The notes: a model not told the origin generated them from the sequence alone. DNA of 37,500 nt from Penaeus vannamei (GCF_042767895.1 NC_091557.1:33032727-33070226), one strand, 5' to 3'; counted from the first letter of the stretch, positions 22,607-35,288 are shown. Numbers and translations are program-made.

Positions 22607-23114
22607 CAACTCTCAAATACAAAAATGGTCTCACTCTATGTTAAATCAGACAGAAAGCACACCCACAGGGTTTCCCTTATACTCCCTATTCCAGTAATGT
22701 CGTTTGCTCTGCCCTCCTGTTCCTACACCCTCCCCTATACCTACCTACTTCCCCACATTCTACCTCCCCCAGTCAAATTCTCTTGCTACTCTAAACTCAG
22801 ACACTCCAATCTCAACTACTGCCCCAACATCGTCCCCTCTCCCTCCCCGCACTACCCGCAGCAGACTAAACGTCTCCCCCGTTCTTCCCCTACTGCACAC
22901 TCACACCCACATACCTATTCCTTTATTCCTCAGACACCAGTCTCCTCTTCTTCCCCTCATAAGAAAATATTTGTCTCACAAAACTCTCCATCCACCTGTT
23001 CTACATGCTTGAGACACAAAATCCCACAACTTATGATCCCTCCACACTCAAAGCGACTGCCAATATCCATCCCCCTCCTGCTCATATTCCTCCTACTCCC
23101 TATTAAGCACACAT

Positions 23115-23560
23115 GGAAGTGTGCTTAGTACCACTTCATTCCTTCTTGCTGTAAATGACACTGTCTCAGTCCTACCACCGGGAGCCCGGGCATCACTATT
23201 TGTTGATGACTTAACCATTTACGCCTCGGGCACATCCATACCAGATCTCTGTCAATTCCTTCAGTCTGCAATAACATAAGTATCTTCTTGGGCCACTAAC
23301 CATAGCTTATGCTTCTCTACCTCCAAGTCTTTCTCCATCCTTTTCTCTCGATCACGTATAGGTCCCCAACCCCCAATCTTCTTATATAACGCTCCGCTCT
23401 AATACTGTTCTCCTGGAAAATTCCTTGGCGTTATATTTGACTCCAAATTGTCCTGGCGCGACCTTATCTTGTACATTAAAGAAAAAGCTCAACGCCGCCT
23501 CCGAATCTTACAAACTCCTCCCCACATATCCTAGGACTCAGATCACAAAACTCTCCTCCA
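23115..23560 (+). pseudogene. Reverse transcriptase palm remnant, copy F
   Basis: Frame from 23115 gives GSVLSTTSFLLAVND (motif B region), then LFVDDLTIYASG with the two catalytic Asp at 23205-23210 (motif C). A stop follows at 23277. Later, in the same region, GKFLGVIFDSKLSW (about 23415-23456) is the typical motif D/E context of non-LTR reverse transcriptases. Fingers, motif A and the whole endonuclease are absent upstream. This is the only RT-related sequence I find in the window. Confidence 0.8.
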
Positions 23561-24907
23561 TCTTCATGTTCCCTTGATCCTCTCCATTCAAGATTATAGA
23601 CGCCATATCTACTTCTCTGCCTCAACCTCCCTTCTTGCTCACCTTGATACAATCTATCGCTGCAGTTCGCTTAGCCCTATGCGCCTTCCGCTCCTATCTA
23701 TTTGAGAGCCTGTATACTGAGTCTGGCGTGCCATCCCTCTCTCGACGTCGAGTCCTTCTCTCTCTCCGATTCCACCTTTACCTTACCAACTAACTCTCCC
23801 ACAAACCCTGCTTCCTACCTTTACCTCTTCTCCACGTTTACCTACTCCTTTCTCTGTACACATAGATACCCTCCTCTCCCATTCCCCCTTTTCCCCACCT
23901 CTGCCCATCCCATTCCTCCATGGCTTATACCTTACCCCCGTATTTGGTCCTCTGTTTTCCCTGACCCCTCAAAATTAGATATCCCCCCTCTATCTTCCTC
24001 ACTCATTTCCTTGACCATGTCTCCATTCATTCCTCCAGCATTCATTCATTCATGTCCAAATCCACGCCAGGAGCTGGATTCGCAGTAACCTTCCCAAATC
24101 GCACTTTCAAATACAACCTCCCTCCTTAATCTAGTGTCCCGTAACTCATTAACCCTCAAAGTCTATGCACCTGACCAATCCCCTTGTCTGTAAGATCCAG
24201 AGCTGGTTGTTCTACATGTCCACACGCCATTACTGTGTCAGATTTTGTTGGGTGCCAGCCATGTCCACATCACACCAACCACGCTTCTCACATATTCCAG
24301 CCACGGATTATTACTCCCACTTTAAAACCTACTTGTATACCCAATGGCAATCTTTCTGGTCAAGCCTCCACAATAATACATTACATACTGTAAAACCATG
24401 AATCTCCTCTTGGCCAGCTCCATTTCACCAGAACAGACGTTAGGAGAAGGCCCTCGCACGCTAACGTATTAGCCACACCTGCCTAACACACGCTCATCTA
24501 ATGTCACTCACTGATCCGTCCCTATGTCCGTCTTTCAGTTCCACACATTCTGTTGTCTTATCCACGCTTTACTACAGCCCGCACCTCTACTTTCCCCCAC
24601 CTACCCTCCCTTCACCGACCTCCCAATATATTAGACATCATTACAGAATCTCAACGCTTCTGCCTTGAGAACCTGTTCTCCTTCCTCAGACGCATAAATA
24701 TCCTTCACTTGATCTAATTCCCTTACCTAAACCACCATAACCAATTCCCTCAACTCACTTACCCCCATCTTTAATCTTTCAATATTACTCTAGATAGTTG
24801 ACGTGTAGCAACTATCACCTGCCATCTGCCTTAACTATACCTTCCTATAGTGCTATAAGACCTTAGATGTCTAGCACATTCATTTCGCTTTTAACCATTA
24901 ACTGACT

Positions 24908-25612
24908 TCAGTAACTCATTATCTCTCATATGCACTTGGCCATCCCTCTTGTCCGTAGGATTTAGGATTGGTCGTTCTACCCGACTAGTTCTACCCGACT
25001 AAGTGCCACAGGTTTTGCTAGTGGCCCACTCATGTCCCCAACAATGAGCAGGCATTGTTTCCCTATCGCGCCAATCCCGTATCCCAACCACTGATTATTA
25101 TTCTTATGTAAGGCCTTTGTCCTCTGGTAGTTTTTCTGGTCAGATCTTCTCGTCAATAAACCATATACTGTAGAACTATCACTTTCCTCTCGGTCAGCCC
25201 CATTTTATCTTGCCCGCTTGCGTATTGCCCACAACCGCCTTCCATCTCATGTCAAGTTCTCATCCATCCCAGTGTTCCTCTTTCAGTCCCATACAGTCTA
25301 ATAACCTGTCTATGCTTTATTACAGCCCTATATCTGCTTTCCATCACTTATCCTCCCTTCCCGGACCTCCCTACTATTAGACATCTTTACGAATCCCACT
25401 TTCTTCTTTCAATCTTTCACTTGATCTAATTTCCTTTTTGCTTATCTCTACTCTAACCCATTTCCTCATCTGCTCTTGCTTTACCTATCCAGTACCATCC
25501 TACTGCTGTTAATCATTAACGAATCCCATTCTTTACCTTACACGTTACTATGCCTTCCTGCAATGCTACACGTCCGTTGAAGTCTAACACATTTAGTTCG
25601 CTTTTTAACCAT
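24908..25612 (+). mobile_element. Non-LTR retrotransposon fragment G (5'-truncated; RNase H to 3' end)
   Basis: Begins directly after the tail of copy F with sequence matching F from about 24135 onward (RNase H part), and runs through the ORF2 end (near 25435) to a 3' tail (tgaagtctaacacatttagttcg) near 25575-25612. A 5'-truncated copy of this kind is typical of non-LTR insertion. It contains a short internal duplication (ttctacccgactagttctacccgacta, about 24975-25001). Confidence 0.65.
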
Positions 25613-25614
25613 TC

Positions 25615-26865
25615 TCTCCCTTTCCTTTTCTTCAGCAGCCATTCCTGTCCACTTCCTAAGGCATGCGAGTAGTCCTGAAAGGATAAAAAGCTGGGCAATG
25701 AAGGGCATCAAGGTTTGCACCTTTATGAAGTAGCCCCACCTTTTTCCAGTTCCCCGTTCCCTGGCTCTCCTTCTATCATGACAGAATACAAATACTGCAA
25801 TCCTCTGCTCAGTCCATCCCAAATCACTTTAGTTCACTACCCAACCTTCAAAAATCTATCTTACTCTCTCCCAATACTCTTTACAGAGTATTACATTATT
25901 ATTTACATCCTGAATTTTCAATGTCCTACTCCCTTATTACTATTCCTTTTTTAACCTCCTCCCCGCAGTGCCATCTCACTCAACACCACTCCTTCCTCCC
26001 CAGGGCCCCATCCTTCTACTTACCTCCGTCTTGTTAACCTGTTGAGTACTTTATTTAGGCTGGTGACGTTAGAAATGGAGAAACGGCGAGCAAAGCTTCG
26101 TATTAGTTCCCCAAATGTTTAGCGAAGTATCGGCGGTTTGTCGAGTCCATCGGTGGATGTGGAGGAAGGTGCTGTCAGACCCACGAACTGACATTGTGCG
26201 GTAGTACCCACGAGCTGTCAGTTATCGTGTCTTACCATCAGTCAATTGCCATAACATCAATATCGTACACCACTTGATCCTATTTCAATCACTGCCAGGC
26301 TCTGACTGCTCAACTAATGTCATTTGGACACCGGCATAAATGCCCACGACAGCCTTTGCTGGCAAAGAGGCAAATTTTATTGAGCAAAGTCGCCCATGTG
26401 GACGGGGGCCTTACAGCGTTTTACTCTGAGAATACCCTCTTCTTCCAACAATGATTCCAATCACAAATAGGCAACATTTCCTTCCACAGTTGTTCCGATC
26501 ATTTAAGCCTTCTTGCATTCACATTTGAGACCCAAGCTCGTTGCATTAATCATCCTGTCTGACATGTCTGGAAAACCTTTTCCTGTCTAGTCTCACTTTC
26601 TCCCTAATACTTGTATTGGAGTGGTTTCATCTCCCCAGTTTATTTCCTGTCAATGACAAAGATTAGTCAGGATGTGTTATGCCTTCCATTCCCTCCTGAA
26701 TACACACGATTCCACAACAGATCCTTTCTCCGGATATCCCCTTTTGACATTTGCTGTGTAGCATATCTAATCAACTCTTTTCGTGACAATACCTGCCCAT
26801 AATGCTATATGACCTTTGATGTCTAGCACATTTTTTTTTTAATTATTATTTTTTTTTTTTGACCA
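25615..26865 (+). mobile_element. Non-LTR retrotransposon fragment H (partial 5' UTR, gag, 3' tail)
   Basis: Starts in the 5' UTR (about 25615, cacttcctaaggcatgcgag), loses the end of the 5' UTR and the gag start, and then carries broken gag sequence. It is interrupted by an unrelated insert at 26058-26410, resumes in gag (about 26414-26780), and jumps to the 3' tail (tgctatatgacctttgatgt, about 26800). A T-rich run is at 26830-26860. ORF2 is absent. Confidence 0.6.
26058..26410. mobile_element. Unidentified 353-bp insert in fragment H, flanked by TTA
   Basis: A relatively GC-rich block with no match to any other copy lies in gag, between TTTA (26054-26057) and TTA (26411-26413). It begins GGC and ends GCC. 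A TTA flank with GGC ends recalls PIF/Harbinger-type MITEs, but longer inverted termini are not evident. Also, about 38 bases present at this place in copies C and F are missing, so it is not a clean insertion with a target-site duplication. GAGCAAAG occurs near both ends as a direct repeat. It has no coding capacity. Confidence 0.5.
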
Positions 26866-28199
26866 TTAACCAACAGACATTCCATTCTCTTCACCAATCT
26901 TTACCGCTGCCATGCTGCCAACCCTTCCTCTTCCTCGCTATACCCTTTGCTTCAGATGATCTACATGTTCACTCCCAAATTTTCCTATGGTGTCTTTTCC
27001 TTTGCTACCCATATCGTCTTCTCCTCTACACATAAAAACCTCTGGTTTGCACTCCTATCAATGATTTTTTTTTTTTTTCATAATAACTTTTCTACACTAA
27101 ATACTTGGGGTTTCAGTTAACTCCCCCTCTCCCCTTTTGATAATACTGCTACTTCACTTTGCTTACAACTACTTTACTTTACTTAATACTACTTTACTCT
27201 ACTTACTACTACTACTGGGGCTACTTCAACAGGTCCTAACTGTATATCTTGATTTGGTTCTTTTCCTAATTCTACAAATCTCTAAGCCATGGCCAACCAA
27301 CCCATGAATTTTTATTACAGTCTTTGAGAAACTTCTCGTGTATATAATCCATCACTCAAAAGATTAACGCATTAATGAATATGAGCAATCAGATTACCTC
27401 CTTGATTTAACAAAGGTAATAATAATGATGATACTGTTCCCAATAATTGAAAGATTATAGTACTGAAGACATGTAGTTGACAGGTTCATGACTTATTTCA
27501 CCTTTGGTATGGCAAGTATTTTGACTGGGGGAGATGTGAAAGGTTTGTCCTTACTTCTATTTTGTATGATGCCTGAGGAAACATATCTTGGAATTTTTAA
27601 ATTTATCTATTTCATGTACTCTTTCAACATTCTGGCTGGTGGGTAAAATGTGCTGTGTAAGAACTCTGTACAAGTAAAGATGATTGTCTGGCTATTGGAT
27701 GATTTTTTTCCATTATTGTTCTTTTGGGTTACCATGTAAAATGTGGAACATTTGATTGGTTGGAACTGTTCAGTTACATCTAAAATTAGTAATACATTTT
27801 AAATTCAACTATAAAAACAACTTGCACATTTTCACACCGTTATTTTTGAATTTTGAGAAAAAAATAATGAATTAAAACAAAAATATGCAAATATAACGAA
27901 CCGAGAAAACAAATTTATACTTAACTGACCCTGTATAACATACATATGAGTATGTGGAAGAGATTCATATTTTTGGGGGGTTTGTTGGAAGCTGAAATTT
28001 TTGGAAGATGTCGGAAACATCTATATACAACTGTCTTATGGAACAACTTTTTTGTAAATTTTACAAAATACCCCCACACAAAAAAATAAATAACTATATG
28101 TATTTAAAACCAAAATATTGATATAGTATGACCAAATTAATTTATTTTTGAAAACATAAAAAAAAAAAAAGTTTTTGGTTGTGATAAATTGCATAGGGT
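26866..28199. other. Noncoding DNA between retrotransposon fragments
   Basis: The first 350 bases are pyrimidine-rich with T-runs and a TACTTTAC-type simple repeat (about 27155-27220). The rest is AT-rich single-copy-looking sequence. No gene, element end or RNA gene is recognised. Confidence 0.5.
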
Positions 28200-29012
28200 A
28201 TCCCCCCCCCCCATCCCTTGCCCATTGTTGTCGTGGGAGGGATTAGAAAATGGAGACTAAGACCCAAAGTAAGGGGTCTCCCCTAGCGTAGGCATCAGCT
28301 CTTTGCCCAACTAATTTTGCAGTCTTTTTTTCTCCCCCTTTCCTTTTCCTTCTCTTCTTCAACCCTGTCTACTATCCACTATAAAGAATAAAAGGCTGAC
28401 TTTGTCCCAGTCATAAATGGCCTGGGGTGCCATGGCCATGGTTTAGTTGTCTAGCCCCTTACCCTTCAAGGGGACAGAGGGATGGGCCATTTCTCCCCCC
28501 AACATACTCCAGGCTTACCATGGCCAGTAATGAAGATTTTGTACCTTTATTAGGGTCAGAAAGGCTTGCTCCTTTATCAACTAGTCTTGCTGATTTTAAA
28601 TCTCCCAGTTCCCTGAACCCAGGCTCTTCTTTGACCACGAATATGAATGCTACTGCTGCCCCCTCCTTAATGCCACTTGTCTTCAGTACTACCTCACTCA
28701 ACATCACATGGCTCCATTATGTCACAACAACCCCCTTCCCTGGATTCTCTCTTTCCTGTCATTTCTCCTGAAATTGTTATCTAATTGCCTTTAAACCCCC
28801 CTTTCTCTTTCTGCTAATCCCTACCTCACCCTATGGACATCCTTGCAGAATCCCAAATATCTTCCTTTGACAACTTTCATCTAATCACCTTTATTGATCC
28901 CTACCCTAACCCATTCACTCAAGCACTCACTCTCACTCTCACTACTACGCCTTTCTATAGTGCTATATGACTTTTGATGTCCAGCAACATCATTATTAAC
29001 CTTTAACCCCAC
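28200..29012 (+). mobile_element. Short internally deleted non-LTR derivative, copy I
   Basis: About 810 bases holding both ends of the family: the 5' UTR from a C-run at 28202-28212 (catcccttgcccattgttgt), gag ATG at 28520 with 83 codons to a stop at 28769-28771, then directly the last residues of ORF2 (about 28845-28890) and the 3' tail (tgacttttgatgtccagcaa, about 28966-28990). It lies apart from the nest. Its size and retained ends make it look like a non-autonomous derivative mobilised in trans, though it could also be a deleted copy. Confidence 0.65.
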
Positions 29013-32000
29013 TAAAAATAAGGTGTGATGGCCTTGAAAGCTGTGCAGATAATTATGAAGTCCATAAGGTCTTAAAATTGCATAAATCTTAAAAGCCAAA
29101 ATCCCATTTTTTGCCATTTTTGGGTAGATATTTCCTTTGAAAATAACGTAATAAATATCCTGTCATGCTTCTGGGATTATCAGTAATGTGCAATTATGTA
29201 TTTGTGCTGTGAATCAAGACAGTAATATAAATATTTAGCTCATTTTTTGAGAGATTACAAAAGATAATAAAACAAATGTAATCTATTTACATTTATTTTT
29301 TGTAAGAAGTAAAAACTGAGCGTCCCTGATCATAGAATGAGTGAGACCAGAACATTTAAAAACCATCTTTGAGGAGCTTGACAAAATGCAGGTAAAAAAG
29401 ATTTTTTTTGAAGAATGTGAACAAGGTCCTCTATTAATACTTTAACATATGGATACCTAAAATATTTAAACAGATCAAATTTTTACTAAATTACAGTTGC
29501 AAGGGTTTGTTCACAAGCTTCTCTATTTATTAATATCTTTCCCTGTAATGTTGAAAGTCACCCAATGCTTAAGAATAACAAGAAAGGAACAATTGTCATT
29601 CAACCAAGTTCCAACCAACCATTAAGGCTTTTGTCCTTGGTATTTGACAAGACTTCTAATGTTTGCATTTGGAGTCAAATGGGAAAAATGCAAATTATAT
29701 GAGTGGATGGTGCCGGTGGAATCTAGCATCCCAACACAGAAAGAAGGTTGTCATCAGAAAATTATTAAAGTTAGTATTGGAGACGATCAGTTGTTTCCTG
29801 TTGTGGGATGATACAAGAAGCTACTTACAAAAAAGGATAAGAAGGAATGAACTTAGGACATTTATTATGTGCAAAATGAGAGCTAATTCCTAAGGTTTCA
29901 GAAAACCAAGTTGAAGTATATGAAGTAAGGTAAATGCCAAAATTCAGCAAATTATTAACTGTAATAAATAAATACAGCAAAGTTATAGATAGTCTAGTTT
30001 CATAGGGTGACTATAGTAACATTGCATTTACAAATGTCAACAATTTCTTGTAGCTATTTGACACTAGGAAGATCTTTTACAGACTAGACTGCAACAAATA
30101 TTTAATACTTTCACTGGACAGCAAAATGGAAAACAAAATATAATAACAAAATGAACATGGAAGGCTGTTTCATTTATGAAAAAGATTAACAGGGAAATAT
30201 CATTCATCTCTGTGAAACTACAAGGGTTCTGGTAGATAATGCAAGATATTTTCAGAAGATATGACATCATGTTGGAAGAGTTTAAGGCTCTGGTGGTTAT
30301 ATGATGCTCTAATGAAGGGGTAAGAGTGTTGTGGAGGTAATGAATTCTGATGAGAGAAAAAATAAATTCATGGGATAACATTTACTTTCAGAAAAGAATG
30401 ACCTTAAGGATACATAGGTTTGGTGATTAAGCTCTGACATATATCTACGGTACAAGTTTACTTTTAAGGAATAAAGCAAATGATAAGATTGAGGGGGGTT
30501 CTCTTGGAAAGGAAAGTCATAGAAAAGGATGCGGGTAGCAAGAAGGATTTTGGAAGGAGGGACAGGTTCTGGTCAGAAGGATGTTTCCTGCATATGATAA
30601 AGACTTGCTCAAAAGGGAATAGAGTTCTGGCTAATGGAAAGGATTTTCTTTATGAGGGATGAAGATGAAATGTAAGAAAACAATGTTTCATCTGCTGGAT
30701 ATATTACACTTCTCGCACAACCAGCTGTCTGACTTATATTCTCTAAAGTTTCATGATAAAAATATACACAACAGACTTGGTTAAACCAAGAACAGGTTTA
30801 TAATTACAATATGAGGATTTCAGTCATATTCTTAACTTAGGGATAAAAACACTATAAAACTTATTACAGATCATCAGTCAACTAAAAAAAGGGTCTATAT
30901 TACAAACATTCTAATACTAAAAGACTTTTCAAAATTACGTTTCATTCTATCACAATGCTACAAAACTTATGTAGCGGAGATAAATGTATACGAGTTATTG
31001 TTTCTCCCAAACCACAAAGTGTATCAATGCTTCTACTCATCTCTAAATGACATATTTATTGCTCCAGTTCCAAAAACCATGTTCAGGCATTTACGGAGTT
31101 CATAAATGAAGAATGGCAGAAATTATGAGAACAGCACCTACTCATAACTTTTACAATAATAAGAAACTAAGAAAAAGAGATAAACTAATTATAATTTTGA
31201 AACAAAACATGATTCAAAATGAAATATCTATACTGCCGTCATCACTGGCTCAGTAGCTAAGGTCTTGCTTGAGATAAACTCTAGGTTAATGCCACATATT
31301 TATAGTAACATATATCCAATCTCTTGGCTTCATATAGGGTTTAAAGATGCATGTATGAGAAAGCTTACTTAGGCTGTGGATAGTCAAAAATATGATTTCA
31401 AAAACTTATGTTCACCTTTCTTGCCATCAATAGAGTTTGAGTCATAGTAAAAGGCACAATTTCAATGCATAAAAATAACACCATGGTTTTTCACAATACC
31501 TTTTTTAGCAAATCTGAATGACATGCAACACAAAATACCTTATTTGGAAAAATAATTAAGCTCCTAATCAAGCAGTCAGAGACAAGTTATAAAGTTAACA
31601 ATTATTGATGATTGAATGACAAACAAGAAAATTCACACTTGCCTTTCACCAGTCTGCCATATATTAACCCATTGAATGAGAAAAGAGAGAAATGTGCTAT
31701 AAATTGTGAGTAGCTGACCACCTTGCAGATGTTTGGTAATTTGCCTGATATTTCTGGGTCAGTAATATATTTTCTATCAATAAATAGATAATGTGTTTCT
31801 TATTTTTCTATTATTTTAGTTATCTATAATGTTACCTATATGAAAAAGGTCACTTTGAACTTGCTCTGAAACTTTATGGCTATTACATAAATTATTCCAT
31901 ACTCACCAAATGTTATATTTTATTTTCAAGTCATCAAGACTAACAGTGTTAAATAATATCTTGGTAGTTTGCATAGATTTTAGGAGTTAAAGAGAAAAAA

Positions 32001-32104
32001 AACTTGACTCTTACCATTGTGGGCAGCAGTTGTTTCTTGATTATCTTTGGACCGGCTTTACATTTTCCTATTAATAAATTCTCAACATGACTTCGTAATA
32101 CACA
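29013..32104. other. AT-rich noncoding DNA
   Basis: No supported gene. The open frames at 29663-29893 and 30480-30662 (+) and 30064-30381 (-) have no recognisable motif and no splice or signal context. Many AATAAA-like hexamers occur on both strands, as expected by chance. Confidence 0.5.
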
Positions 32105-32510
32105 GTGTAATGTAATGTGGTTTGTGGTGCTTGTGTGGTCTCTGGTGCATATGTGGTCTCTTCGTTTATAAGTGGTCTATGGTGTCTGTGTGGTCTATAG
32201 TTCATGTGGTCTGTGGTGTAAGTATGGTCTGTGGTTAATGTGGTCTGTGGTGTGTATGTGTGTTTTTTTTTATATCTTGTCTTTGGTGCATGTGTGGTCT
32301 CTAGTTTATGTGTGTTGCCTTTGTTGTCTATAATTCATATGTGCTAGGTGATGCTTCTGTGGTCTGTGGCAGAGGCGTCCAGGGGGGGGGGGCATGTGTT
32401 GTCTCTGGTTTGTATGTGGTATTTGATGCATCAATGGTCTGGTTTAAATGTGGCATTTGTTGCATAAGTGGTGTCTGGTTTATATTTTACATATGGTATT
32501 TGGTCAATGT
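32105..32510 (+). repeat. Degenerate minisatellite of TGTGGTCT-type units
   Basis: About 400 bases of imperfect repeats with a unit near 15-20 bases built on tgtggtctctggtgcata, very G/T-rich on the + strand. Units are most regular at 32105-32260 and decay to the right. A G-run occurs at 32381-32391. The open frame of 73 codons here is repeat-driven and not a gene. Confidence 0.8.
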
Positions 32511-35128
32511 CTTTTTATCTAGTTTCTGAAAATTCATTTTAACATTATTAAAAAATATAGAAATATTTTCCATACCCAGGTCCATGTTCACCAGTACTTT
32601 CCAGAGTACATTTTTCAATGATAAATTGTTAACAGGTTAAAAAACTTGCTCTATATTTATATACAAACATATGTAGGAAAGCACAAGCATGAACATTCAC
32701 ATGTTGTATGATAATGCATGAACATAATCATCTATTAATCAAACATCATGATACTGCTATAAATCTGCATGAAATTCATCAATCTAAAATCCAAATGCAT
32801 GTAAATAAACAGGTCTGTAGAAAAAACCTTTATCTTGTAATTCTTTGTAAGGTAGCATTTTTTTTTCTGTAAATGCTCTATGCTATCACCCATACACCAA
32901 AAGCACAACATAAGAATATGAATATACAACAAAAGTTAGCTGAAATTTACTCCTTTGATTAGAAGTAAGGCTTGCTAATGTAAATCATATGTGTAAATTG
33001 TTATGATTGGAGAAAAAATATTTTATGAATATCAGATTATGTTTAAATAGACTATATAGTAAACAATCAACAGTGTACATTATATTATCTTACATTGCTA
33101 TTAAAGCAATATTCAGTAATAATTCCAAGATAAATTATGAACCATAACTGAGTATGACTGCTGCCCATAGACATTATTTCACTAATAAAATAAAAGATAG
33201 GCCAACAAATTTCAATTTACACAAACCCAACCAAGGTTTTCCAGTGATGAATAGTATGCAAAAAGGAGGTACAGTGTATTATTTTTCATTTAAAATATCC
33301 CAGCAAATAATCCAAATATCTGAAGGTAACTTTTACAAGCTAGACATAATTATGTCATGTTCAAGTTTTTACACTTTCTCTCCTTTCTAATTCAATGAAC
33401 CAACAAAACAACAGTAAAAATACTGACATCACTTCATAGTCACCATGCTGTCATGAAAGATTTGTCATTTTGCTGGAGAATTTTACTCCCACAATACACT
33501 CAAAGTTCATACAAAAGGACCTCATTAAGAACATCCTAAGAAGTTGTAAGGCTCAGGCAGGTCAAAAAGGACAAAATGTAGTAAGTTATTAGTTAAAAGC
33601 TACAGAAAGAGATAAACTTTCAGATACAAAGTGAAAGTTTGGATTAAAGATAATCTGCTGGTATATGGCCAATGAGGGAAGTTTTTGTCTATAGTGCACG
33701 TTAAAACAGGAATGGAGATTAAGTACTGTAAAATCATAATATTTAGGCTGGACCTAGGATATTCTATGATTTTTTAAAATAAGAAAAGGTTTAATGGCAC
33801 AAAGATACTTTAGATGATTACTATGGTCATTGTGAATTATTTGCCAATGTATGTTTTGAAGTTCAACTCAAAGAACAGGCAAAACTTGATATACTTCTTC
33901 TCAAGTGATAAAACACTGTCCTGTCAGGTAAATGGCCTACGGATTTTAAATATTTTCCTACATTTTGCAGGGGGTGATGATCCCCGGGCAAGACTGTAAT
34001 GCATAAATAACAAACAAAAAAAAAGAGACAAAGTGTCTTGATGTACGCTTTGTTCTCTACCCATTCTGAACTTTCAGTAACTGTATCAGTTCTGTACCAC
34101 AATAATCATATTCTAGCACCATACAATGACAAGATTAAGGCATATTGACCTTAAATCACTGTGACTATCTTAGGGATACAGTTACCAAAACTTTTTAGTA
34201 CCAGAAAAGTCAAAATGGACAGAAAATACAGCTTGCCTCTGGCACAAACAATATATAACTTGAATCTAATATACATTCTGAAACAACATCTGAGTTAAAA
34301 GGTTTTGCATGTATGTGTGTCCCTTTGTAATCAATTTAATAAATCTGTTTTTCTGTTGCTGGAACTATATTATATTTATAGCAAATTATAAACTATCAAT
34401 AAACTGATATTGTTTCTCTGCTTCTCAACTGTTGTTTTAGCTTATATATATATCTATTTCTCACAAGAAAAAAGGAGAAAGACAACCCAGAAAACTGAAG
34501 CCCTACTTACGATTGACCAACAACAACTCGTATGTAGAATTTATCACCTCAAGCTGACCACCTTACTCAAGAAAAATCTTAGGTCACTGAACACCATTAT
34601 GGTCACCAGCTAGACATAACTCCTATCCCTACAATGTGATTGTCTGAACGAGATTTGAACTGTTCAGATGATAATATATGGTGATACATTACATCTGCCC
34701 GTCATCAAAATGGCCAAGATCTGAATGAAGATATTTAATTGTTTTATTAACCGTATGTGAAGCTTCAAGCTTTGGGGCTGAGTTGCATCACTCAGTTTCC
34801 ATGTCTGTACAAAGCCACCAGGAGAAAACAATATTAGCTTGCTTATGTTTATACAGCCTTTGGACTTGATAAGAAATAATCACAACAAAATTGATAATAT
34901 ATTTTCAATAAAAAGGATACGTTATGGTAATGTAGATATGTAACAATGAGCTAGAAGAATGATTAAAATGTAGTAGGCAACTAAAAATAAATTAAAAAGT
35001 GAATCCAAATTCTGTATCCTCACACTGTAAAGAAATAGCAGTCACCTTTAAATGTTAGCTGCTAAGAATATTGCTGAAGGTATAAGGCCAAAGGACCCTG
35101 GTGGCTTCTTGATAGTTTTCTCAAATAA
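32511..35128. other. AT-rich noncoding DNA, possibly distal 3' UTR of the - strand gene
   Basis: No coding sequence is supported. It may contain distal 3' UTR sequence of the - strand gene, but nothing marks a boundary. Confidence 0.4.
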
Positions 35129-35134
35129 TTTATT
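35129..35134 (-). terminator. AATAAA poly(A) signal for the - strand gene, candidate
   Basis: TTTATT on the + strand, about 685 bases after the TAG stop at 35819. A second one lies nearer, at 35289-35294. Either could end the transcript; AT-rich context makes chance hits likely. Confidence 0.35.
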
Positions 35135-35288
35135 TGCTCTATAACTGTATATTTTCTGTACATATTCAATAAAGCTATCATTATTGGTTTATAGTATTTG
35201 TATGGCTAATCACAGCTCTGCCTTATATTACAACTATAAAACTTTATAAACTTTCCATCCTATATACAGCCTTCACCATTTTTCCAGT

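Larger units (their letters stand above)
21200..24905 (+). mobile_element. Non-LTR retrotransposon copy F (longest copy; gag, RT palm, RNase H, 3' tail)
   Basis: The most complete member. 5' UTR from about 21203 (ccccttgcccgttgttgtcg), gag ORF1 from ATG 21536, Cys/His knuckles at 22424-22570, Pro-rich gag C-terminus to about 23105. An abrupt join at about 23110 leads to reverse transcriptase motif B (GSVLSTT) and motif C (FVDD), then RNase H remains (about 24000-24400), ORF2 stop near 24718, and a 3' UTR with the family tail near 24850-24905. The endonuclease and RT fingers are deleted. Stops and frameshifts are frequent. RNase H plus CCHC gag suggests the I-group of non-LTR elements; that assignment is inference. 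Confidence 0.75.

Noticed and set aside
20660..24905. Twin-priming inversion as the cause of the E/F arrangement
   Set aside because: Twin priming inverts the 5' part of a copy and leaves the 3' part without it. Here F keeps its own 5' UTR and gag start, so E is an extra copy of that region.
14325..29012. Target-site duplications around the retrotransposon copies
   Set aside because: I looked at the ends of A, F and I and found no convincing direct repeats. The ends are too diverged to call by eye.
29663..29893. 76-codon open frame on the + strand
   Set aside because: No domain, no flanking splice signals, and no similarity to any element in the window. Length is within chance expectation.
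32105..32510. CRISPR-like array
   Set aside because: Units are imperfect, contiguous and without unique spacers, in a eukaryotic context. It is a minisatellite.
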